22,677 nt of DNA from a virus. Both the position numbers and the translations under genes were made by a program. The notes beneath the pieces were generated by a model that was given only the letters and a program-made list of their open reading frames with translations, was not told the origin of the DNA and did no database searches. Every line of letters begins with the position of its first letter. Position 1 is the stretch's first letter. The stretch is from the IMG/VR virus record IMGVR_UViG_3300045912_000461, positions 1 through 22,677 of that record, one strand, 5' to 3'. Positions 1 through 6,887 of this stretch are shown here, piece by piece.

Positions 1-2
1 TG

Positions 3-482
3 GCGGCGCTGATGGGCGGGACGGACATCATCACCGAGTTGGCGGGCGGCCCCCGCCCGAAACTCGGTCCGCTCGCGGAGCGCCGCGCGAAGAGCGCGAA
101 GAGCACCCCGCGCATCCCCCGCGTGCCCAAGGTGCCCAAGGTGCCCAAGGTGCCCAAGGTGCCGAAGGTGAGGGTGCCCAAGACTCCCGCCGCGCCCAAG
201 GCGCCGAAGGTGCCGAAGGTCCCCGCCATGCCGAAGATCGCCGAGAACCCCCCGCTGAGCGGGAGCGCCTTCGACCGCATGCTCGGCGCGGTGGCGGTGA
301 AGCACGACACCCCCACCCCTACTCACACCCCCACCCACACCCCCACCCACACCCCCACCTCCCCCACCACTTCTCCCGCTACGCCCGCCACCTCCCCCGC
401 CACCTCCCCCGCCACCTCCCCCGCCACCTCCCCCACCGCTTCTCCCGCTACGCCCGACACCCCCATCGTCCTCGCGGACTGA
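3..482 (+). CDS. Low-complexity Lys/Pro/Thr-rich protein, probably 5' partial
   Basis: The frame is open from the left edge. The first ATG is at 12, with no Shine-Dalgarno sequence in the few bases before it, so the gene may start outside the window. From the ATG it would be 156 residues. After about 30 ordinary residues comes a run of Pro-Lys-Val tripeptides (about residues 38-75), a short ordinary segment containing SAFDRMLGAVAVKHD, then Thr-Pro-Thr-His and Ser-Pro-Ala-Thr tetrapeptide repeats to the end. The Lys/Pro part resembles basic DNA-binding tails such as those of histone-H1-like proteins, but this is composition only. I do not recognise a family. It runs toward terL, which is on the opposite strand, so it belongs to a different transcription unit. 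Confidence 0.5.
   Translation, partial: AALMGGTDIITELAGGPRPKLGPLAERRAKSAKSTPRIPRVPKVPKVPKVPKVPKVRVPKTPAAPKAPKVPKVPAMPKIAENPPLSGSAFDRMLGAVAVKHDTPTPTHTPTHTPTHTPTSPTTSPATPATSPATSPATSPATSPTASPATPDTPIVLAD
123..182 (+). repeat. 9-bp tandem repeat encoding Pro-Lys-Val
   Basis: The unit GTGCCCAAG occurs four times exactly in tandem (123-158), followed by a one-base variant with CCG (159-167) and, after six bases, another exact copy (174-182). The unit is a multiple of three and lies in frame, so changes in copy number would only lengthen or shorten the protein. Confidence 0.85.
321..434 (+). repeat. Two adjacent 12-bp tandem arrays encoding THTP and SPAT
   Basis: At about 321-356 a 12-bp unit encodes Thr-His-Thr-Pro three times. 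At about 385-434 the unit TCCCCCGCCACC, encoding Ser-Pro-Ala-Thr, occurs three times exactly with partial copies on each side. Both arrays are pyrimidine-rich on the plus strand and in frame with the 1-482 reading frame. Confidence 0.8.
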
Positions 483-599
483 ATCCGGGCTTGACCCGCG
501 CCACAGGCGCGGTGCAGAAGGGGAGCGTCACTGGCCGTGCGCGGCTGCGTGGCAATCCCGGCGTCTCCCACGAACTGGCCCGGTGGTCCTCGCGGACTG
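468..599 (+). repeat. 14-bp direct repeat flanking the end of the first gene
   Basis: GTCCTCGCGGACTG is present at 468-481 and again at 586-599. Each copy contains a short palindrome (GTCC, four bases, GGAC). The first copy spans the stop codon of the 1-482 gene; the second lies just upstream of the 11-bp array. They may be protein-binding sites or the trace of a small duplication. Confidence 0.55.
496..512 (+). terminator. Candidate terminator hairpin after the first gene
   Basis: A perfect 7-bp G/C stem (CCGCGCC with GGCGCGG) closes a three-base loop 14 bases after the stop codon at 482. No T-run follows on either strand, so it is not a standard intrinsic terminator. Its place between two convergent genes makes a transcription-end role reasonable. 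Confidence 0.3.
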
Positions 600-620
600 C
601 CGGGCCTCTCTTTGCGTCCC

Positions 621-706
621 CCTCCTACCTTCCTCCTACCTTCCTCCTACCTTCCTCCTACCTTCCTCCTACCTTCCTCCTACCTTCCTCCTACCTTCCT
701 CCTACC
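621..706. repeat. 11-bp tandem array between convergent genes
   Basis: CCTCCTACCTT is repeated seven times exactly, plus nine bases of an eighth copy, ending seven bases before the terL stop codon. The unit is not a multiple of three and the array lies outside every gene I accept, so it is non-coding. On the minus strand, the terL sense strand, each unit reads AAGGTAGGAGG and contains the Shine-Dalgarno core AGGAGG. On the plus strand each contains CCTCCT, the anti-Shine-Dalgarno core of 16S rRNA. The unit length is close to one helical turn, so each unit faces the same side of the helix. Confidence 0.9.
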
Positions 707-713
707 CCCACCT

Positions 714-2279
714 TCAGGTCCACGCCCGCGACGAGAACGGCCTGCGCGCTCCATCCGCGCCATCCGCGCCACCCGCGCCACCCGCGCCACCCGCGCCACC
801 CATCGCTCCACCCATCGCTCCACCCCACCCCAGGGTCCGCGCGCCGCGCATCTGCCGACGCTGCATGTCGCGCCGGATCGTCTCGCTGTAACTGCCGTCC
901 ACGCAGAGCGCGACATACTGAAGCGCGTCGCACAGGTCGCTCCACGGGTGGCGCTTCTCCGGGAAAGAGCGCGTCTCGCCGTCCTTGCGCTTGGCGAAGA
1001 GATACTTCGATTCCAGCGCGGCGACGAGGTTCGGGCAGCGGGTGCCGTCGATGAGCAGGCGCGGCTTGCCGCCGATGTTGGTGTTCATCAGCCGCTCCAC
1101 CGCCTCGATGCGCGGGTCCACGTCGTTGGTCGGTGCCGGGTAGGCGGTGAAGCCGTTCTGTTCCAGCACGTCGAAGCAGTTCAGTTCCGACAGGGCGCTG
1201 CGCGACGTGCCGGAGGGGTCGCCGACCACCACCACGCGCTTGCCGATGTAGTCCTCGCGGCGGTTTAGCGCGGGGCGCAGTTCCGTGTTGATGTGCAGTT
1301 CGAGTCCCTTGTTCTGCACCACCAGTTCTTCCAGCACGAGCAGTTGGCCGAAGTGGTTCTCCTGGCAGATCAGGGCGCAGGGGTTGCGGCCGAAGTCCTG
1401 GCCGACGATGAGCGGCAGCCCGGTGCTCGGGACGAGCGGGGACTTGGAGACGTGGAACTCGCGGTTGAAACTCTCGCGGAATACGGCGGTGCCGTCGGGG
1501 TCGTCGCCATACTGCGCGTGGACGTATCGCTTCACCCAGTTGGACGACTCGCGCCCGCCGACGAGTCGGCGGTAGTATGAGCGCCCCGCTTCCAGCCGGT
1601 CGGGGTGGTCGAGCGGCAGGCGCAGGGTTGCCGAGGTCTGGGTGAGGTAGGCGAGGTTCTCCGCGCCCTCGCTGAGCCCGCCGGGCTGGATGAACACGCC
1701 CCACTCTTCGGGGGTTTCGATGTCCAGTTGCTGGTGCCAGCGGCTGCCCGCGTTCGGCATGTTCGAGTCGCCCACCAGCCCATACCAGGACGGGCCGCCC
1801 TGCGCTGCCGATGGGTAGCGGCCGAGACGCCCGCAGATGGCGGCGATGAGGTCGGGGTCCACTTCGATGAACTCGTTGATCCATGCGCCGGTCAACTGAA
1901 GCGAGAGCAGCCGCTGCTGGTTGGCGGGGTCGTCGAGCGGGATCAGATACCAGTCGCTCCACACGTCGTCGAACCTGATCTGGATGACGTTCTCGGAGGA
2001 CTTGAAGTAGGCGAACCGGCCGAACCACGTCTCCACGTCCTTCAGCACGGTCTGCTTCATCTGGCTGAGGGTGTTGCGGACGATCACCCACCGCGTCCTG
2101 CGGATGCCGTCCGGTCCCGGGGCCTGCTCGCAACTGCGGCGGAACACCTCGAACATCACCCCCGTCGTCTTGCCCGAGCCCACCGGGCCGAGAAGGAAGC
2201 GGACGAACTTGTCCGAGGTCATGAACTTGGCGATGGTCGGCGGGGCGACATACTCGATGCTGTTGCCGACCGCACTCAT
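714..2279 (-). CDS. terL: Terminase large subunit (ATPase and nuclease)
   Basis: This is the DNA-packaging motor that pumps phage DNA through the portal and cuts it. The product is 521 residues, normal for the family. The Walker A motif GPVGSGKT is at residues 31-38. A Walker B-like hydrophobic strand ends in WINE (residues 133-136), with Asn where Asp is commoner. The C-terminal RNase H-like nuclease shows the acidic positions expected, in VGQDFGRNPC, VVVGDPSG and HPWSDLCDALQY. The ATG is in an ATGA overlap with the terS stop and has AGAGG just upstream; the frame stays open further upstream, but that part lies over terS. The last 40 residues are a Gly/Ala tail made by a 9-bp repeat. It is odd that it runs opposite to the portal operon. 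Confidence 0.93.
   Translation of the reverse strand: MSAVGNSIEYVAPPTIAKFMTSDKFVRFLLGPVGSGKTTGVMFEVFRRSCEQAPGPDGIRRTRWVIVRNTLSQMKQTVLKDVETWFGRFAYFKSSENVIQIRFDDVWSDWYLIPLDDPANQQRLLSLQLTGAWINEFIEVDPDLIAAICGRLGRYPSAAQGGPSWYGLVGDSNMPNAGSRWHQQLDIETPEEWGVFIQPGGLSEGAENLAYLTQTSATLRLPLDHPDRLEAGRSYYRRLVGGRESSNWVKRYVHAQYGDDPDGTAVFRESFNREFHVSKSPLVPSTGLPLIVGQDFGRNPCALICQENHFGQLLVLEELVVQNKGLELHINTELRPALNRREDYIGKRVVVVGDPSGTSRSALSELNCFDVLEQNGFTAYPAPTNDVDPRIEAVERLMNTNIGGKPRLLIDGTRCPNLVAALESKYLFAKRKDGETRSFPEKRHPWSDLCDALQYVALCVDGSYSETIRRDMQRRQMRGARTLGWGGAMGGAMGGAGGAGGAGGADGADGARRPFSSRAWT
751..825 (-). repeat. Tandem repeat encoding the Gly/Ala tail of TerL
   Basis: On the plus strand the 9-bp unit reads CCATCCGCG twice and CCACCCGCG three times with a partial copy, then a 12-bp unit (ATCGCTCCACCC) occurs twice. 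Read on the minus strand it encodes repeated Gly-Gly-Ala, Gly-Ala-Asp and Gly-Gly-Ala-Met near the C-terminus of the terminase, after the conserved nuclease domain. It is probably a disordered extension. Confidence 0.75.
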
Positions 2280-2806
2280 GCGTCCTCTCCCGTGGCTTCG
2301 CGCAGCCCGGATTCGTGCTCGATGACCGGAGTCGCGGAGACGCTCTTCACCATCTCCTGGCCGTTGATGACGATCTTCACGCTGAGTCCGCCGCTGCCGT
2401 CGCCGGGACCGGCGGCGTTGGGGTGGAGCGCCATGCCCGCGAGGTCGCGCATGACCTTGGTGGCGTTCACCCGGTCGGCGGGGTCCACGCGCTCGGACAC
2501 CATGAGCGCGTGCAGGTTGGGCAGGGAGGCTTCGAGGCTCGCCTGGGCCTTCAGTTGGATGCGGCGCTTGGTGGTGTCGGCGGCGTTCCACTCCCGCTGC
2601 GCCTGTTCGAGCAGGCGGCGGAACTCGGCGGAGGCGCACAGTTCCTGCCAGAGCGGGTCGCCGCTGCCGCTGAAGCCGTAGTCGGCGAGGATGGCGTCGG
2701 CGGGGCGGATGTCCTGGGCCAGTTCGCGTGCCAGGGAAGCGGCCGAGGGGTCGAGGATCGTCGCCCCCGCACCCCCCAGAACATTGCCCCCGAAGGTGGT
2801 CAGCAT
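2276..2806 (-). CDS. terS: Terminase small subunit
   Basis: This protein probably recognises phage DNA and loads the large terminase subunit. The product is 176 residues, in the usual range. The assignment rests mainly on position, directly upstream of terL with an ATGA overlap, and on the character of the protein. It is mostly helical, with a segment around EFRRLLEQAQREWNAADTTK and a conserved-looking ERVDPADRVNATKVMRDLAG followed by a flexible tail. The ATG at 2806 is preferred because AAGAGG lies six bases upstream. Two in-frame ATGs further upstream would extend over the divergent intergenic region and lack a comparable site. Confidence 0.75.
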   Translation of the reverse strand: MLTTFGGNVLGGAGATILDPSAASLARELAQDIRPADAILADYGFSGSGDPLWQELCASAEFRRLLEQAQREWNAADTTKRRIQLKAQASLEASLPNLHALMVSERVDPADRVNATKVMRDLAGMALHPNAAGPGDGSGGLSVKIVINGQEMVKSVSATPVIEHESGLREATGEDA

Positions 2807-2883
2807 GTCGTGCCTCTTGCTTTTGCCGGGCTCACCCGGCATGGATACCACATCTGGCGGCATTTCCAGGCTGAGGCAACCAA
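2807..2883. promoter_or_regulatory. Divergent terS/portal intergenic region with hairpin
   Basis: These 77 bases separate the minus-strand terminase pair from the plus-strand structural genes. They hold the ribosome binding sites of both (AAGAGG for terS, GAGG for the portal). A perfect inverted repeat, GCCGGG-CTCA-CCCGGC, lies at 2825-2840 with a run of four T on its plus-strand 5' side. No promoter matching the sigma-70 consensus is convincing. Because the genes to the left run the other way, a plus-strand promoter for the structural operon must lie here, or inside terS or terL. The inverted repeat could be an operator or an mRNA hairpin. Confidence 0.45.
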
Positions 2884-5157
2884 ATGAGCGATGCCATGGG
2901 GCCTGCGCCCTTCGCCCCGACCGCACCCGGAGCGCCCGGAGCCCCCTCCCCGCAGGGTGGCGTCGGCGGCGCCTTCGGTGCCGGGCTGCTGCGCGTCGTG
3001 CCGGGCTCGGTGCTGAGCGAGATGGAGGCGCGCGAGCGCGCCGAGAAGGAACGGGCCAGGGCCGAGGCGCGCATGGAGCCCGCCATGGACGACCTCGCGG
3101 CCTATGTGATGCGCCTGTTCGACACCATGCGGCGGCACCGCGACTCGGCGGATGGCTGGACGCACCGCCTCGTCCACGCCATGCGGTGCTTCAACGGGGA
3201 GTATGACCCGGCCACCCTGGCCGAGATCAAGCGGTTCGGGGGGTCCGAGGTCTACGCGCGCATCATCGCCGTGAAGTGCCGCGCTGCGGCGTCCATGCTG
3301 CGCGACATCTACCTCTCCGGCGGGCCGCGCCCGTGGGGGGTGGAGCCGACGCCCGATCCGGTGATCCCGGACGACGTGGAGGCCGACATCGAGAAGGCCC
3401 TGGCCGCCGAGCAGGGGACGGCCACCCTCGCCGCGCAGCAGGGCATGACCGATCCGGAGACGGGGCAGCCGCTGAAGCCGCCGACCGAGGAAGAGGTGCT
3501 CGCCCGGCGCGAGGCGCTGAAGCGCGAGGCGCGGTCGGCGGCGCTCAAGAAGGCGCGCGAGCACGCCGAGCAGGCCGAGAAACTGCTGGACGACATGCTG
3601 GTGGAGGGCGGGTTCTATCAGGCGCTGGCCGAGTTCCTGATGGACCTGCCGCTGTTCCCCTTCGCCGTGATCCAGGGGCCGGTGGTCTACCTCACGCCGA
3701 GCGTGAAGTGGGAGCGCGGGCCGGACGGGCAGGTGCGGGCGGTGAAGAAGAACGTGGCGCGCATGTTCTGGAAGCGCGTCTCGCCGTTCGACATCTGGTG
3801 GTCGCCGGGCGCCTCCACGGTCGAGGCTGCCGACTTCATTGTGCGCGAGCGCAAGTCGCGCGCCGAGATCAACGCCATGCTCGGGGTGCCGGGCTACAAG
3901 GAAGAGAACGTCCGGGCCATCCTGGACGAGTTTCCGGGGGGCTTCACCCTGCCGCCGGATTCGTCGGATTCGACTCGGGCCGCGCTTGAGAGTCGCGAGA
4001 GCACGGACAGCGACTCGGGCATGTATGACTGCCTGATGTTCCACGGCAGCGTGCAGGGGCGCATGCTGCGCGAATACGGCATGTCGCGGAAGGACGTGCC
4101 GGACGAGACGCGCGACTACTCGGTGCAGTTGTGGCTGATTCACAACAAGGTCATCAAGTGCCAGTTGTCGCCCTCGCCGCGCGAGCGCCCGCCGTTCTAC
4201 ATCACGTCCTACAACAAGGTGCCGGGGACGATGGTGGGCAACGCCATCACCGACGTGCTCTCGGACATCCAGGACGTGTGCAACGCGACGCTGCGCGCGC
4301 TGGTGAACAACATGGCGATGTCCTCCGGCCCGCAGGTGGCGGTGAACGAGGACGTGGTTTCGTTGGGCGAGAACACCAACGAGATGTGGCCGTGGAAAAT
4401 CTGGAAGTATACCAACGGGCGGCCGGGTTCGACGGTGAACGACCCGATTCGCTTCTTCATGCCGAACAGCAACGCGCAGCAGTTGCTCGGCGTCTACGAG
4501 AAGTTCACCCAGATCGCCGACGAGACGAGCGCGCTGCCGCGCTACGTGACGGGTTCGGAGCGCATGGGCGGCGCGGGACGCACGGCGTCCGGGCTCGCCA
4601 TGCTGATGAACAACTCGTCGAAGATGCTTCAGACCGTCGTGGCGAACATCGACAACGACATCTTCGAGCCCCTGTTGCAGATGCTCTACGACCTGCTCAT
4701 GCTCACCGACCGCACGGGCCGGATGCGCGGGGACGAGCGGATCATGGTCAAGGGCGTCGCCGTCGCCATGCAGCGCGAGACGGAGCGGCAGCGCCAGATC
4801 GAGATGCTTCAGGCCACGGCGAACCCCATCGACGCGCCGATCATGGGCATGCGCGGGCGCGCGGCGCTGCTGCGGGCGGTGTCCAAGACGCTCGGGCTGG
4901 ACGGGGAGGCGATCATCCCCTCCGACGAGGAGCTCGCCGCGCGCGAACAGGCCGCGCAGGCGGCGGCGATGGCGCAGGCGATGGCGCCGCCCGGAGGGGC
5001 GCCAGGGGCGCCGCCGGGCGGACCGCCCGGCCCGCCGCAGGAACAGGCTGCCCGGCAGGCGCAGGGAGCGCAGCAGGGCGGTGCAGAGACGGGTCCACGC
5101 CCGATCCAGGGGCCGCGCGTGAACCTTCAGCAACAGATGCCCCGAGGGACGGCGTGA
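2884..5157 (+). CDS. Portal protein
   Basis: The portal forms the dodecameric ring at the head vertex through which DNA enters and leaves and to which the tail attaches. The product is 757 residues, in the range of large podovirus portals. It is identified by its position after the terminase genes and before scaffold and capsid, and by typical segments: FDTMRRHRD near the N-terminus, VSPFDIWWSPGASTVEAADF, YNKVPGTMVGNAITDVLSD, and the conserved-looking GGAGRTASGLAMLMNNSSKMLQ region, followed by NIDNDIFEPLLQMLY. A charged helical insert lies around residues 200-240. The N-terminal 40 residues and C-terminal 80 residues are Pro/Gly/Ala/Gln-rich and probably disordered. GAGG about nine bases before the ATG supports this start; a second ATG lies four codons on. 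Confidence 0.88.
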   Translation: MSDAMGPAPFAPTAPGAPGAPSPQGGVGGAFGAGLLRVVPGSVLSEMEARERAEKERARAEARMEPAMDDLAAYVMRLFDTMRRHRDSADGWTHRLVHAMRCFNGEYDPATLAEIKRFGGSEVYARIIAVKCRAAASMLRDIYLSGGPRPWGVEPTPDPVIPDDVEADIEKALAAEQGTATLAAQQGMTDPETGQPLKPPTEEEVLARREALKREARSAALKKAREHAEQAEKLLDDMLVEGGFYQALAEFLMDLPLFPFAVIQGPVVYLTPSVKWERGPDGQVRAVKKNVARMFWKRVSPFDIWWSPGASTVEAADFIVRERKSRAEINAMLGVPGYKEENVRAILDEFPGGFTLPPDSSDSTRAALESRESTDSDSGMYDCLMFHGSVQGRMLREYGMSRKDVPDETRDYSVQLWLIHNKVIKCQLSPSPRERPPFYITSYNKVPGTMVGNAITDVLSDIQDVCNATLRALVNNMAMSSGPQVAVNEDVVSLGENTNEMWPWKIWKYTNGRPGSTVNDPIRFFMPNSNAQQLLGVYEKFTQIADETSALPRYVTGSERMGGAGRTASGLAMLMNNSSKMLQTVVANIDNDIFEPLLQMLYDLLMLTDRTGRMRGDERIMVKGVAVAMQRETERQRQIEMLQATANPIDAPIMGMRGRAALLRAVSKTLGLDGEAIIPSDEELAAREQAAQAAAMAQAMAPPGGAPGAPPGGPPGPPQEQAARQAQGAQQGGAETGPRPIQGPRVNLQQQMPRGTA

Positions 5158-5161
5158 GCCG

Positions 5162-5335
5162 ATGGTGTGCATGAAGGGCGTGAAGAAGAACCCCATGTCG
5201 AAGATGAACCTCAAGGGCGCGGCGCGCGGCGGCGGCTCGGCGGGCAGCATGTCCGGCGGCAAGTCGGCCGGTGGCGGCAAGATGACCCCCGTGCCGCGCG
5301 CGCCGGGGGCCAACAACGGCTCCAAGTCCCGCTGA
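5162..5335 (+). CDS. Small basic Gly/Lys-rich protein, 57 residues
   Basis: This is a short gene five bases after the portal stop. The product begins MVCMKGVKKNPMSKMNLKG and continues as a Gly/Ser/Lys-rich chain ending in NNGSKSR. It has no recognisable domain and no membrane segment. The composition suggests a flexible, nucleic-acid-binding or virion-associated peptide, but no function can be assigned. The Shine-Dalgarno match is poor, so translation probably depends on coupling to the portal. A second in-frame ATG three codons downstream is an alternative start. Third positions are G/C-rich, as in the neighbouring genes. Confidence 0.55.
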   Translation: MVCMKGVKKNPMSKMNLKGAARGGGSAGSMSGGKSAGGGKMTPVPRAPGANNGSKSR

Positions 5336-5349
5336 CGGTTCCCCCGACC

Positions 5350-5646
5350 ATGAGCGGCAACCCTCCCGACAGCCCGGTTCGACTGGAAGCGGCGGCGCAC
5401 CTGCTCGACCGGGCCGCTCATCAGCAGTTCGTGCAGTTCCTCGAAGCCCTGGATGCCGAATACGAGCATGCTGTGCGGATGATGCTCAACGCGGACTCGG
5501 AGATGGTTCGAGTCGCGCAGGGCGCGGCGGTGGCGATCCACAATCTCTGCGCCCGCCTGCGGAACGCTGAGCGGTCGCTGATCGAGTATCAGCGCCGACT
5601 CGACGCCCACACCCGCGCCAACAGCCAGACGGAGACGATCCAGTGA
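5350..5646 (+). CDS. Small helical protein between portal and scaffold, 98 residues
   Basis: The product is predicted to be almost entirely helical, with segments such as LEAAAHLLDRAAHQQFVQFL and AAVAIHNLCARLRNAERSL. I recognise no family. The frame is open further upstream, but ATG 5350 is the first start after the previous gene. There is no good Shine-Dalgarno sequence; the 14-base gap to the preceding stop suggests re-initiation. Its stop overlaps the GTG of the scaffold gene. Its position suggests a head-assembly accessory role, which is inference only. Confidence 0.65.
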   Translation: MSGNPPDSPVRLEAAAHLLDRAAHQQFVQFLEALDAEYEHAVRMMLNADSEMVRVAQGAAVAIHNLCARLRNAERSLIEYQRRLDAHTRANSQTETIQ

Positions 5647-6854
5647 GCGCCACGAACGAGCAGGCCCTGCGCGAGAAGTATGCGCCCCCCATGCCCGATG
5701 CCGTGCGGCGGCAGAAGGAAGCCGTCGAGCGCATGCTGGCGCAGCAGAATGGCGACCCGGCATCGGGCACGCCGGACCCGGCGGCCCCTGTGGGGGTTCA
5801 GGATGGTCCGCCGGAATCCGGGAGCGACGCTCGCGCCGATGGCGCGGACGCCGCCCCGGCGGACGCAGGGGGAGCGAGTGCCGTCGCTCTGCCGGAGGGT
5901 GATTCTCCTGCCCCTTCGGCACCCCCTGCGGACGCCCGCAAGAAGCGCACCGAGGACGGCTCGGGCGACTCGGGCGAGAGTGTTGAGTCGCTGCGGCGTC
6001 GGCTGGCCGAGGCGACGCAGGAAGCGCGCACCTGGAAGGGGCGGCACAACAAGACCGCCGAGGAACAGAAGGCTCTCGCCGACAAGGTGGCGGAACTCGA
6101 AGCGAAACTGCGCGAGGCGACCCGCAAGCCCGAGCCCGAGATCAAGGAACTCACGGCCGAGGAACTCGACGCCTACGGGGAGGACCTGCTCGACGTGGCG
6201 AAGCGGTTCACCATGCCCGCCGTGAAGGAACTGCTCGAAGCGGCGCTTGCCCCGCTGCGCGACCGCATCGCGGACCTTGAGCGCGGAGTCGGCAACGCCC
6301 AGTCCTACGTGGCCAAGACCGAGTGGGACCGCTTCCTCGAACGCCTGGACGCCCGGGTGCCGGGCTGGCGCGAGGTGGACACCACCGAAGCGTTCGCCAA
6401 CTGGCTCGACGAAGAGGATCAGTTTTTCGGGCTTCCGCGTCGCGTGGGGCTTGTAAAAGCCACCGAAGCGCGCGATGATGTCCGCGTAGCGAAGGTCTTT
6501 GAGGCGTTCTTCGACCAGACGAAGGCGCGCTCGGGACGGTCGCGGACCGCCAAGCGGGTGGGCGACTCGACGGCTGGCACGGAGTCCGGGAACGTCCTGA
6601 CCACCGCCCAGACCGAGCCGGAGCCGCCTCCGAGCCTGGAAGCGTTCGCCGCCCCCGGCAGACCGGCTCCCTCGCAGGCGGGCTCGCCCCCGCCCCGTGC
6701 TGGGGAAAAGCGCATCTGGACCATGGCCGAGGTCAACCTCTACTACCGTGCTCGCGCCAAGGGCGAACATCCGCACTCCCGCGACCCCGCAGCGGCGTCG
6801 CGCATGGATGAGGAAATCGCGCTGGCGAACATGGAAGGGCGGATCAGGCCGTGA
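5643..6854 (+). CDS. Head scaffolding protein
   Basis: Scaffolding proteins guide coat assembly and are later removed. The product is 403 residues and sits directly before the major capsid gene, the standard position. It has an acidic, disordered Pro/Ala/Asp-rich N-terminal part (residues 40-110), a clear heptad-rich coiled coil (about 113-165, containing LRRRLAEATQEA and VAELEAKLREA), a helical middle, and a charged C-terminal region (WTMAEVNLYYRARAKGE) of the type that contacts coat protein. The start is GTG, sharing GTGA with the previous stop, with GGAG about ten bases upstream. No protease motif is visible, so there is no sign of a protease-scaffold fusion. Confidence 0.78.
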   Translation: MSATNEQALREKYAPPMPDAVRRQKEAVERMLAQQNGDPASGTPDPAAPVGVQDGPPESGSDARADGADAAPADAGGASAVALPEGDSPAPSAPPADARKKRTEDGSGDSGESVESLRRRLAEATQEARTWKGRHNKTAEEQKALADKVAELEAKLREATRKPEPEIKELTAEELDAYGEDLLDVAKRFTMPAVKELLEAALAPLRDRIADLERGVGNAQSYVAKTEWDRFLERLDARVPGWREVDTTEAFANWLDEEDQFFGLPRRVGLVKATEARDDVRVAKVFEAFFDQTKARSGRSRTAKRVGDSTAGTESGNVLTTAQTEPEPPPSLEAFAAPGRPAPSQAGSPPPRAGEKRIWTMAEVNLYYRARAKGEHPHSRDPAAASRMDEEIALANMEGRIRP

Positions 6855-6887
6855 TTCCCTGACCCATTCGCATAGGAGTCCGTAAGG

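Noticed and set aside
621-706. CRISPR array
   Set aside because: The repeats are directly adjacent with no spacers; the same is true of every other array in the window. No cas gene is present.
537-1268. Plus-strand open frames running through the 11-bp array and the 3' end of terL
   Set aside because: They read the array in shifting frames and then the antisense of TerL. No start site or protein character supports them.
691-2133. Second minus-strand frame overlapping terL
   Set aside because: It is an out-of-frame shadow of TerL; the motif-bearing frame is 714-2279.
2800-5922. Minus-strand open frame of about 1,040 codons opposite the portal and its neighbours
   Set aside because: It is antisense to well-supported genes, has Arg/His-rich low-complexity content and no domain. 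Very high G+C removes stop codons from antisense frames.
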